From an uncultured Eubacterium sp. (lineage in GTDB: Bacteria; Bacillota; Clostridia; Oscillospirales; Acutalibacteraceae), in NCBI GenBank assembly GCA_944380635.1, contig CALWID010000023.1:1-33953 (forward strand): a stretch of DNA of 33,953 nt, written 5' to 3'. The position numbers were made by a program, and so were the translations under genes. This document shows positions 1-7,601 of the stretch, piece by piece (within the stretch, counting starts at the first letter, position 1; every line of letters begins with the position of its first letter). The notes below the pieces were generated by a model that worked only from the letters and a program-made list of their open reading frames with translations, had not been told where the DNA came from and searched no databases.

Positions 1-18
1 ATATTTAAGGTGGTAAAA

Positions 19-2694
19 ATGAAAAAGAAGAGCATAAAAAAAGTTTTATGCCTGCTGCTGGCAGGCGCAATAGCGTCAACTTTTGCCGCGTGCACGCCTG
101 AAACGGCGGACATAAACGAATTATTCGACTCTGAAAACAAAATATCCTACTGCACAACTTACAAAAAACTTTCCGATTCCAAGGAAAACAAAACGGATAG
201 TTGGCGCCAGGGAATGGTGAGCGGAAACGGCAGGCAGGGCGTTATAACAAGCGGCGCGCCGTACAGCGACACCTTGATTTTCCAAAACATTCACTTTATA
301 ATGCCGAATCAAAATATACGCTACTGCCCAAACACTTCTGATGAACTTGAAACCGTTAAGCAAAGCATTATAAACGGGCAGGATATTACGGATAATTCAA
401 GTTACGATGATGTTTATTGTTATCACCCGGGCGGCGAACTCAGAATTGCTCAGAAAAGCAGAAATGAGAGCGACTATGTGCGCTACACAAACTATGAAAC
501 CGCCGAGGCGGGAGTGAGATATTCAGATAAAAACGGAACATGGGAAAGAACTACTTTCACTTCCCGTGCGGACAATGTAACGATTACAAAAATATCTCAA
601 TCAGATACGGGCGCTAAAGTTGATTTAACCCTTTCCTTTGATGATATTTCCGTGCTTGCAAAATACGGCGACGGCAGCGAAACTGATATTCAGTACAAAA
701 AAATTGTGCCGGAAAGCAGTGATTACATTGCGTTTATTGCGCATTACCCGAATTACGAAAACAGCGAACTTAAAGACGGCGGCTATGCAACTCTGACATA
801 TGTAATAGCCGAGGGCGGCACAAAGAGCAGGATAAACGGAGATACCGTTAAGGACGAACAATATGCCGCGGAGGACAATCCGCAGATACAGATAAGCGGC
901 GCGGATAATGTTTATCTTATTACCGTTTCAGACCGCACATACGATATGGGAGCGTTTGAGGATTTTGCAGGCGCTGATAATTACGCTCTGCTTGATGAAC
1001 TTCAAGAAAGATGCGAAACGGTGGCGCAGAATTACAGTGAAAACGACACATTTAATTATGACGAAGCCTTAAGCGCCCACACGGCAATACATCAGCCGCT
1101 TTTTGACTCCGTTACTCTTTCTCTGAACGGCGGCACTACTGATAAATCAAACGAAACGCTGATTAAAGAGGCAAGGGGCAAAGACGAAATAAACAGCGCG
1201 CTTGCTCAAAGAGCGTTTTACAGCGGCAGATACGCATATCTTTGCTGCGCAGGCTATTCAACAAGCAGGCTCTACGGAATGTGGGTAGGAGAATGGGCCG
1301 CAGACTGGGGCAGCAAATACACGATGGACGCAAATGTTAATTTGCAGATATCTTCAATGAATACGGGCAATATAGCCAGCGCACCGATAGGCTATACATA
1401 TTTTCTGCTGAGGCAGATGCCAGACTGGGAAGAAAACGCGCTTGCCACTCACGGCTATACGGATGCGATTCAGGCGCCGGTAAACACGGACGGCGATAAA
1501 GCAGTTATTTCCGAAACCGCTTATCCGTATCCATTCAGATACTGGAACGCAGGCACGGCATGGATGCTTTACCCGCTTTATGAAACGCTGCAATGCTGCG
1601 GCGATATACAGATACCGCTGAGTGATGAATTCGACCTTGATTCACTCAAAAGCGTGCTTTCGGTTACGGCTGATGACCTTACGGACAGCGATATTGAGGC
1701 TATAAAGGAGAAAGGCTATCTTGACTTAAGGACGGAGATACTTTTACCCCTGCTTACTAAAGCCGCTAATTACTGGGATCAGATGCTTTCGCCTGATTAT
1801 TACACCGACTCAAACGGCGATATTCATTATGAAAGCGGAAAAACGCAACTTGCGGATGACGAATATTACTGCATACTGCCGAGTTATTCGCCGGAGAACA
1901 ACCCCGCAAATTACCCGAGCCCATCAACCGCTAACTGCGCCATAGACATATCTGCGTGCAACAGCAACCTGCAAATGCTTATAGATATTATGAAAAGCAT
2001 TGACCCGAACGCGGACACCGGCAAATGGGAAGAATTAAAGGAAAAACTGCCGCCGTATCTCTATGATGAAACAGGCGCGCTGAAAGAGTGGGCGTGCAAT
2101 CAGTTTGAGGAAAACAACGAACACAGGCACCTCAGCCACCTTTACTGCGCATGGCCTATGATGGAAACGCAGGATGATGAGCAGCTGCGAAACGCCTGCC
2201 TGCAAGCAGTTGAAAACAGGGAATCGGAAAACGAGGCAAGCCATGCGCTTGTGCACAGAAGTCTTATTGCCGCAAGGCTTAAAGACAGAGACGCGCTCAG
2301 CAGCGCGCTGGTTGACCTGATGAGCAACAAAATTTATTATAATTCCCTTATGACTAATCATGATTATGACAGGGGCAGTTGCTACTGCACGGACTTTGCT
2401 ATAGGCTATCTCGGAATAATAAGCGAAAGCCTTGTATTTTCAGACACGGGCGTTATAGAGATACTGCCCTGCCTGCCTACAAGCGGATTTGACTCAGGGC
2501 AGATAAAAGGACTGCGCGCAAGAACAAGAGCGCTTATAAACGACCTTACATGGGATGCCGCAAGCGGTACGGCAAGCGTTACTGTTACATCTGATACTGA
2601 GCAGACTATTGAAATTTCCTGGGGGTTTGGCGGCGAAACCCAAAGCGTAACATTGGCCGCAGGCGAAACGAAAACTATTGAATTTACTTTTTAA
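19..2694 (+). CDS. GH95-type alpha-L-fucosidase, predicted lipoprotein
   Basis: Predicted to remove L-fucose (or a related sugar such as L-galactose) from glycans outside the membrane. The 891-residue protein begins with a lipoprotein signal, KKVLCLLL followed by a lipobox FAAC with Cys25. An N-terminal beta domain has the GH95-like SGNGRQG motif near residue 70. Later come the family landmarks: an N-x-N pair (N439, N441), PSYSPEN with E626, HRHLSHL at about 702-708, D792, and ILPCLP followed by KGLRAR near the C-terminus. These match the Asn/Asn/Glu/Asp catalytic set known for GH95. I chose ATG at 19 rather than GTG at 10 because AAGGTGG at 7-13 is a good ribosome-binding site for it and overlaps the GTG. 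Length is in the family range. Family call is fairly sure; exact linkage is unknown. A convergent sugar symporter lies downstream. Confidence 0.85.
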   Translation: MKKKSIKKVLCLLLAGAIASTFAACTPETADINELFDSENKISYCTTYKKLSDSKENKTDSWRQGMVSGNGRQGVITSGAPYSDTLIFQNIHFIMPNQNIRYCPNTSDELETVKQSIINGQDITDNSSYDDVYCYHPGGELRIAQKSRNESDYVRYTNYETAEAGVRYSDKNGTWERTTFTSRADNVTITKISQSDTGAKVDLTLSFDDISVLAKYGDGSETDIQYKKIVPESSDYIAFIAHYPNYENSELKDGGYATLTYVIAEGGTKSRINGDTVKDEQYAAEDNPQIQISGADNVYLITVSDRTYDMGAFEDFAGADNYALLDELQERCETVAQNYSENDTFNYDEALSAHTAIHQPLFDSVTLSLNGGTTDKSNETLIKEARGKDEINSALAQRAFYSGRYAYLCCAGYSTSRLYGMWVGEWAADWGSKYTMDANVNLQISSMNTGNIASAPIGYTYFLLRQMPDWEENALATHGYTDAIQAPVNTDGDKAVISETAYPYPFRYWNAGTAWMLYPLYETLQCCGDIQIPLSDEFDLDSLKSVLSVTADDLTDSDIEAIKEKGYLDLRTEILLPLLTKAANYWDQMLSPDYYTDSNGDIHYESGKTQLADDEYYCILPSYSPENNPANYPSPSTANCAIDISACNSNLQMLIDIMKSIDPNADTGKWEELKEKLPPYLYDETGALKEWACNQFEENNEHRHLSHLYCAWPMMETQDDEQLRNACLQAVENRESENEASHALVHRSLIAARLKDRDALSSALVDLMSNKIYYNSLMTNHDYDRGSCYCTDFAIGYLGIISESLVFSDTGVIEILPCLPTSGFDSGQIKGLRARTRALINDLTWDAASGTASVTVTSDTEQTIEISWGFGGETQSVTLAAGETKTIEFTF

Positions 2695-2706
2695 TAACGA
2701 ACAAGA

Positions 2707-2735
2707 AGCGGCTCGGAAAAATCCGAGCCGCTTTT
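2707..2735. terminator. Two-way intrinsic terminator
   Basis: An 11-bp perfect stem (2707-2717 with 2722-2732) around an AAAA loop, ending in TTTT. It lies between the convergent fucosidase and symporter genes. The plus-strand tail is short, and the minus-strand tail TTCTTGTT is weaker, so it may serve both genes. Confidence 0.8.
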
Positions 2736-2791
2736 AATTGACCATAATTTAACTGTAAAGGTATAATCAGTTTGTTTATAATTGATTTGCT

Positions 2792-4186
2792 TTAATTAGA
2801 AGAACCGTGCTTTTCTTTAAGGATACGGACATCCTCTTCCACCTGTTTTTTATGAAGAGGATACCAAAACCACAAAACAACGGCAAGAAGAATGAATCCA
2901 ACAGCCGGTACAAGAGTGGCAATATCAAATATGCCTTCTTTTACCTGCGGCTCAAACGCGGTTTGATTATCATATCCTATCAGAGAAAGCAATGAACCTA
3001 CAAGCCCTGAGGTTGCCGCCTGCCCCATTTTGCGGGCAAATGAATACAGACCGTAGACAGCGCCGTCCTCTCGGATACCGTTTTTAATTTCCGAATAATC
3101 TATAACATCAGTTACAAGCGCCCAGGCAACAATCTGGAATACGCCGAGACCTATCCAACTAATCATTTGAAAAGCGGCGTAAACAAATACATTCTGCGGG
3201 CGCAGGAAATACAAAACAATACAGATGATACCTGCGGCAAAATTGGAAACTGCGCCTATTTCCGCCTTGCCGAATCTTTTTGAAAGAGGTTTTGCAGCAA
3301 AAGCGGCGATTACCATTCCAACGCCCATCATTACCATAGAAAGTGTTTGCGCCTTTGCGTTTCCGTAATAATTCGGGAAGATATAATTAGCCATCTGCTG
3401 CAATGATAACTGAGCAATAAGCATAAGAATAGATGCTACTATAAGCGAAATCAAAGCGCGGTTTTTAAAAGCGTTTTTAAACATAACGCCTATGTTATTC
3501 CGTTTGAGCTGCTCTTCGGTTACAACCGTTTTAACGCGCTCCGTGCACATATTAAAGCAGAGCAGATAGCAGATTATGGCGAAAACGGAACACACGCCGG
3601 CAATAACTGTAAAACGGGGGCCGTTTAAAACATCATTGCCGCCGATTTTATCATACGCTATAAGCGGAATACCAGCGGTTACAACAGCGCCGGCAAGCGC
3701 GCCGCCCATAGTTCTGAATGTGGAAAGGGACTGTCTGTCCCCCGGGTCTGACGAAATGGCAGACGCCATTGAGCCATAAGGGATATTGACTGCTGTATAA
3801 AATACTGAGCCCCAAAGAATATATGTTACAAAAAGATACGCTATTTTGGCGGCGTACGGAATATTTGCCAACGCGCTTTGATACATTAAAAATGAAAAAA
3901 TAGCAACAGGGCCGCACATTCTTAATATCCACGGCTTAAATTTTCCGTTTTTTGTGCTTTTACTTCTGTCGCATATTCTGCCCATACCTATATCGGTAAA
4001 GGCGTCCACAATTCTTGCCACCATCATTACGATGCCTACAACATAAGCGTCTACCGCCATAACATCGGTATAAAATTTAAGAAGGAATGTTGAGGACAGC
4101 AAAAAAGTAAAATCATTGCCGAAATCGCCGAACATATAGCCTATCTTATCTTTTATTCCGAAAGGTTTTACTGCTTTTTCTTTCAT
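2792..4186 (-). CDS. GPH-family sugar:cation symporter (MFS)
   Basis: Integral membrane transporter expected to import a glycoside, pentoside or hexuronide with Na+ or H+. It is 464 residues with about twelve hydrophobic segments, the usual GPH (MelB/XylP-type) size. The N-terminus has GYMFGDFGNDF, a family hallmark, and the loop after TM2 has DIGMGRICDRSK followed by GKFKPW, matching the conserved D-x-G-x3-DR...GKFRPW motif. The start has GAGGT spaced correctly upstream. It is convergent with the fucosidase lipoprotein, so fucose or a fucosylated fragment is a possible cargo, but that is inference from position only. A second, distinct GPH protein is encoded at 15706-17172. The cytoplasmic C-terminal tail is short and charged. 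Confidence 0.9.
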   Translation of the reverse strand: MKEKAVKPFGIKDKIGYMFGDFGNDFTFLLSSTFLLKFYTDVMAVDAYVVGIVMMVARIVDAFTDIGMGRICDRSKSTKNGKFKPWILRMCGPVAIFSFLMYQSALANIPYAAKIAYLFVTYILWGSVFYTAVNIPYGSMASAISSDPGDRQSLSTFRTMGGALAGAVVTAGIPLIAYDKIGGNDVLNGPRFTVIAGVCSVFAIICYLLCFNMCTERVKTVVTEEQLKRNNIGVMFKNAFKNRALISLIVASILMLIAQLSLQQMANYIFPNYYGNAKAQTLSMVMMGVGMVIAAFAAKPLSKRFGKAEIGAVSNFAAGIICIVLYFLRPQNVFVYAAFQMISWIGLGVFQIVAWALVTDVIDYSEIKNGIREDGAVYGLYSFARKMGQAATSGLVGSLLSLIGYDNQTAFEPQVKEGIFDIATLVPAVGFILLAVVLWFWYPLHKKQVEEDVRILKEKHGSSN

Positions 4187-4227
4187 AAAAATACCTCGTT
4201 TCCGATAGCCATAGCGGCTCGCCTAAC

Positions 4228-4256
4228 ACTATAAACTTATAATTATTGTTTTTCAA
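4228..4256 (-). promoter_or_regulatory. Predicted promoter of the GPH symporter
   Basis: On the minus strand, TTGAAA (4256-4251), 17 bp, TATAGT (4233-4228), about 40 bp before the ATG at 4186. Several inverted repeats lie just upstream at 4262-4348. Confidence 0.55.
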
Positions 4257-4261
4257 AACTT

Positions 4262-4348
4262 GTGTTTTATTCGCCGCAGAAAAATTCTGCCGTGTTAAAT
4301 CATATTATTTTTGTTTAAAATACTAAATTTATTCTAATAAAACACGGC
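4262..4348. repeat. Nested inverted repeats upstream of the symporter promoter
   Basis: Most of the 357-bp gap 4187-4543 is AT-rich and without a gene. This part holds GTGTTTTATT (4262-4271), inverted as AATAAAACAC at 4336-4345. A second pair is GCCGTGTT (4289-4296) with AACACGGC (4341-4348), and a small hairpin GCAGAA-AAA-TTCTGC lies at 4276-4290. The right-hand arm can pair with either left arm. It is probably regulator-binding DNA for the flanking promoters; the regulator is unknown. Confidence 0.45.
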
Positions 4349-4478
4349 TGCAATATCGGCAAATTAAACAAAAATTTTCTTTACTGTTTAATTATATTAA
4401 ATATTACGCATAAAAACAAGCGTATTTATATTATTTTTATAAAAAAGCCGTATTAACATATAATTTGAAAAAAATCGC

Positions 4479-4509
4479 TTGACTTAAAGTACACTTTAAG
4501 ATATATAAT
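4479..4509 (+). promoter_or_regulatory. MerR-type promoter of the cupin gene
   Basis: TTGACT at 4479-4484 and TATAAT at 4504-4509 are separated by 19 bp instead of 17. The spacer is filled by a perfect 18-bp dyad, CTTAAAGT-AC-ACTTTAAG (4483-4500). An overlong spacer containing a dyad is the established layout of promoters activated by MerR/SoxR-family regulators, which untwist the DNA. No merR gene is in the window. Confidence 0.75.
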
Positions 4510-4543
4510 TAAGTTAAATAATAATATTAAAGGAGAGATTAAA

Positions 4544-4972
4544 ATGAATGATAAGGACATAAAAAAAGCGCTCGGCGGCGGCGCCGTTTTTGAAACGGGC
4601 GAACCGAACGACGCTTTTGCGCAGTATTTTATAGGGCAGAGTTATCTTAAAATGCTTACAACGAGCGGAGTATCAATAGGCAATGTTACTTTTGAGCCTG
4701 CCTGCCGCAACAACTGGCATATTCACCACGCGTCAAAAGGCGGCGGTCAGATACTGCTTGCAACCGGCGGCGAAGGCTGGTATCAGGAAGAGGGCAAAGC
4801 GGCGCAGAGCCTGAAACCCGGTGATGTAGTTGTTATTCCGGCAAATGTTAAGCACTGGCACGGTGCAAAGAAAGACAGTTGGTTTTCACACCTTGCCGTT
4901 GAAGTTCCCGGCGAGGACACTGCCAACGAATGGTGCGAGCCGGTTACTGACGAGGAATACAGCAAACTCTAA
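4544..4972 (+). CDS. Small cupin-domain protein
   Basis: A 142-residue single-domain cupin. Metal-ligand motif 1 is visible as NWHIHH followed by Q and a G-rich strand (about residues 55-85), and motif 2 as PGDVVVIPANVKHWH (about 91-106), giving His, His, Gln and His candidates for a bound metal. No signal peptide or membrane segment, so it is cytosolic. Proteins of this type are often found with flavin reductases or carboxymuconolactone decarboxylase-like proteins in anaerobes, which fits the convergent flavoredoxin gene next door. It has a strong site AGGAGA at 4531-4536. Its promoter has a MerR-type operator, so it is probably induced by a small molecule or redox stress. The actual reaction is unknown. 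Confidence 0.85.
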   Translation: MNDKDIKKALGGGAVFETGEPNDAFAQYFIGQSYLKMLTTSGVSIGNVTFEPACRNNWHIHHASKGGGQILLATGGEGWYQEEGKAAQSLKPGDVVVIPANVKHWHGAKKDSWFSHLAVEVPGEDTANEWCEPVTDEEYSKL

Positions 4973-4980
4973 AAGCGCAA

Positions 4981-5007
4981 AACGCAGCCGTAAAGGCTGC
5001 GTTTTTT
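4981..5007. terminator. Two-way intrinsic terminator
   Basis: Stem AACGCAGCC (4981-4989) with GGCTGCGTT (4995-5003), loop GTAAA, then a run of six T. On the minus strand an AAAA run (4978-4982) supplies a U-tail, so it can stop both the cupin and the convergent flavin reductase transcripts. Confidence 0.85.
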
Positions 5008-5021
5008 GTTTCAGGGAATTA

Positions 5022-5597
5022 TCAGTCTTTTTTCATAAGGCCGGCGCCTGTTTTCCACGCCTGACCTACTTTTTCGCCTATTGCGTAATATCCGCTCTGA
5101 AACTGGTCAAAAGCAAAGGCGTTAAGTTTTGTGGGGTCTACCCTGCCCTTATCATCAAGCACCTTTTCATCTGCAAGCACATTAACAATCTCGCCCACAA
5201 CGCGGAAACCGGAATCCGAATGCTGGAGTTCCTTAACTTTGCACTCAAGAGTAAGCGGAAAATCTGTTATAACGGGCGCGTCTACACGGCTGCTTTTTTG
5301 AGCGTGAAGACCTGAACGCTCAAATTTATCGCCCATTTTATTACCTGTTGCAATGCCGAAGAAATCAGCCGCCTCAATATGGTCAATATCAGCAATACTG
5401 AGTGTGAAAGCCATTCGTTCTTTTATATTCTGCGATGTTTTATGTGATTCGGTAATATTGAGCGCAACCATATTTTCATCACAAATACCGCCCCACGCCA
5501 TATTCATTACATCCACACTGCCGTCCGGACAATAGGTTGCAATCATAAGTACCGGCATAGGAAACAGATACGGCTTTACTCCTAAATCTTTTAACAT
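5022..5597 (-). CDS. Flavin reductase-like (flavoredoxin) FMN-binding protein
   Basis: A 191-residue cytosolic protein of the flavin reductase-like/flavoredoxin family, which binds FMN and passes electrons to small acceptors. The N-terminal half carries the family signature PMPVLMIATYCPDG followed by NMAWGG and ITESHKTSQNIKE (residues about 13-60), and the C-terminal strand region has a conserved GEIVNV. The ribosome site is AAGGAGGAA just before the ATG. It is monocistronic between two hairpins and convergent with the cupin gene; shared regulation is possible because the hairpin upstream also has CTTAAAG/CTTTAAG arms. Family assignment is good; the physiological acceptor is not evident. Confidence 0.87.
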   Translation of the reverse strand: MLKDLGVKPYLFPMPVLMIATYCPDGSVDVMNMAWGGICDENMVALNITESHKTSQNIKERMAFTLSIADIDHIEAADFFGIATGNKMGDKFERSGLHAQKSSRVDAPVITDFPLTLECKVKELQHSDSGFRVVGEIVNVLADEKVLDDKGRVDPTKLNAFAFDQFQSGYYAIGEKVGQAWKTGAGLMKKD

Positions 5598-5633
5598 AAA
5601 AAATTCCTCCTTAAATATAATAATTATATATGA

Positions 5634-5667
5634 CTTAAAGCGCTCCGAATTTGCGGGGCGCTTTAAG
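5634..5667 (-). terminator. Hairpin after ptsI, possible terminator or operator
   Basis: A 14-nt inverted repeat (5634-5647 with 5654-5667) with one mismatch and loop AATTTG lies between the end of ptsI and the flavin reductase. On the minus strand the tail is TCATATATAATTATT, a poor U-tract but a possible -10 (TATAAT) for the next gene. It may end the fru-pts transcript, act as an operator, or both. Confidence 0.5.
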
Positions 5668-5679
5668 CATTAATTGATT

Positions 5680-7314
5680 TTATTCGTATTCGCAGATTAT
5701 TTTGCGTGTTTTGAGGATAGCAGATGACGATACGGAAAATTCATCAAGGCCCCATTTTATAAGGCGCGGTATCATATCCGCATCTGCCGCCGCCTCGCCG
5801 CACATTCCAACAGGAATACCTGCGTTTTTGGCATTTTTTATTACCGTTTCTATCGCTTTTAAAACGGCCGGGTTATTTGAATCATAAAGATAAGAAACTT
5901 CTCTGTTGCCCCTGTCTGCCGCCATAGTATAGCCGGTTAAGTCATTTGTGCCTATACTGAAGAAATCGGTTACTGCGGCAAGTTCATCCGAAACAAATAC
6001 TGCCGCGGGTGTTTCAACCATAATGCCGAGTTTTATATCCTTTTTAAACTGAACGCCTTTTGACTCAAGTTCTGCCTTACATTCGCCGAGAAGCATTTTT
6101 GCGCGCAGTACTTCGTCCACCGTACATACAAGCGGAAGCATTATTTTGATATTTCCGAAACAGGCGGCACGCAGCAGCGCTCTGAGTTGAGTTTTAAAGA
6201 GTTCGGTATTTTTCAGGCAGTATCTTATTGCCCTAAGACCCATAAACGGGTTATCTTCTTTTTCTATCTGAAGATAAGGAATATGCTTATCACCGCCCAC
6301 ATCAAGCGTGCGGATAATTACTTCCTTGCCGCCCATAGCCTTAGCAACGGTGCTGTAAGCCTCAAACTGCTCATCCTCTGAGGGGGCTTCAGTTCTGTCC
6401 ATATAAAGAAATTCCGTGCGGAACAGCCCGATTCCCTCCGCTCCGTTCACAACCGCGGAATGAACATCCTCCGCCTTAGCGATATTTGCGTAAACGGCTT
6501 TTGTTATACCGTTTTTTGTAACGGTCGGCTTATTAATGTACTCTTTGAGCAAAAGCCTTTCCTGCTTTTCCTGCTCCTTGAGTTCAGTGTATTTTTTTAT
6601 TTCATCTTCAGACGGGCAGGCAATAACAACACCTTTAACCGCGTCAACAACAAGGCTTTCGCCGGAAGTAAAAACATTATCCGCGTCTTTAACGCCGAGT
6701 ATACAGGGAATACCCATTGCCCTGGCGATAATGGCGCTGTGGGAGGTAACTCCCCCCACTTCGCCTATAATAGCCTCTACATTCTGAGAATCTATTTTAG
6801 AAGTCATACTCGGTGTAAAATCTGACGCTATAAGCACGGAGCCTTTAGGCACGCGGGCTATATCAACTTCTTCTATCCCGAGCAAAATCTTTAACAGACT
6901 ATTTTTAATATCATTTACATCGGTGGCGCGCTGCCTGGTAAGTTCGTCATCCGTTGAAGAAAACATTGTGTAAAACATACCGCACACTTCTGCAACCGCT
7001 TTTTCGGCAGTCATGGAAGATGAAGTAATATTCTCTTTCATCTGCCCTATCATAAACGGATCGGCAAGCATTACAAGATGACCTTCAAGAATTTCGGCGT
7101 TTTTTTCGCCCGCCTCTTTTTTTAATGATTCTATGAGAGCCTTTGTTTCGCCGGTGTAACGGTTTACGGCGTCATCAAGCCTTTTGCACTCATTATCCGC
7201 GCCGGAAAATTTCACACCGGAATAATCAAGTTCCGCCTCTTTTATTACAACGGCTTTTCCTATTCCGTAACCCTCGGAAACCGCCGTTCCCTTATAAGTT
7301 TTAGAAATTCCCAT
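5680..7314 (-). CDS. ptsI: PTS Enzyme I (PEP-protein phosphotransferase)
   Basis: Transfers phosphate from PEP to HPr, the first step of the sugar phosphotransferase system, in the cytosol. The protein is 544 residues, slightly shorter than the E. coli enzyme. The N-terminal HPr-binding/swivelling domain ends in GGVTSHSAIIARAMGIPCILG with the phospho-accepting His192. The PEP-binding TIM barrel follows, with GIGLFRTEFLYMDR, EVIIRTLDVGGDKH and the C-terminal GMCGEAAAD containing Cys505. The start lies 1 nt after the HPr stop, with only a weak upstream GGA, so translation is probably coupled to ptsH. It is the last gene of the fruR-fruK-fruA-ptsH-ptsI operon. Confidence 0.97.
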   Translation of the reverse strand: MGISKTYKGTAVSEGYGIGKAVVIKEAELDYSGVKFSGADNECKRLDDAVNRYTGETKALIESLKKEAGEKNAEILEGHLVMLADPFMIGQMKENITSSSMTAEKAVAEVCGMFYTMFSSTDDELTRQRATDVNDIKNSLLKILLGIEEVDIARVPKGSVLIASDFTPSMTSKIDSQNVEAIIGEVGGVTSHSAIIARAMGIPCILGVKDADNVFTSGESLVVDAVKGVVIACPSEDEIKKYTELKEQEKQERLLLKEYINKPTVTKNGITKAVYANIAKAEDVHSAVVNGAEGIGLFRTEFLYMDRTEAPSEDEQFEAYSTVAKAMGGKEVIIRTLDVGGDKHIPYLQIEKEDNPFMGLRAIRYCLKNTELFKTQLRALLRAACFGNIKIMLPLVCTVDEVLRAKMLLGECKAELESKGVQFKKDIKLGIMVETPAAVFVSDELAAVTDFFSIGTNDLTGYTMAADRGNREVSYLYDSNNPAVLKAIETVIKNAKNAGIPVGMCGEAAADADMIPRLIKWGLDEFSVSSSAILKTRKIICEYE

Positions 7315-7315
7315 A

Positions 7316-7576
7316 TCAGTCCATTCCGTTTTCTATCATAGAAGCGGCTTTTTCAAGCATTTCTGCCTCGTCCGGGCCGCTGCATTTAATTGTTAACTGA
7401 GTGCCGTATTTAATACACGCCGCCATTATATTCATAATGCTTTTACCGTTGATTTCCTTATCGCCGTCCTGAAGCGTTATATCAGACTTATATTTTGCCA
7501 TTTCGCTGACAAACACATTTGCCGGGCGCATATGAAATCCCATTTTATCAACAACTTTAACCGTTTTACTTACCAT
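7316..7576 (-). CDS. ptsH: PTS phosphocarrier HPr
   Basis: An 86-residue phosphocarrier that takes phosphate from Enzyme I and gives it to EIIA domains. The active-site His15 is in MGFHMRPA (usual motif G-x-H-A-R-P-A, here with Met in place of Ala). The regulatory Ser46 is present in GKSIMNIMA, the site that HPr kinase phosphorylates in Firmicutes for CcpA-type catabolite control, so this HPr could serve in both roles. GGAGGT precedes the ATG. It sits between fruA and ptsI in the fructose operon, suggesting it may be co-induced by fructose; whether the genome has another general HPr cannot be told here. Confidence 0.96.
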   Translation of the reverse strand: MVSKTVKVVDKMGFHMRPANVFVSEMAKYKSDITLQDGDKEINGKSIMNIMAACIKYGTQLTIKCSGPDEAEMLEKAASMIENGMD

Positions 7577-7601
7577 AATTCACACCTCCGAAAAAAATCA
7601 A

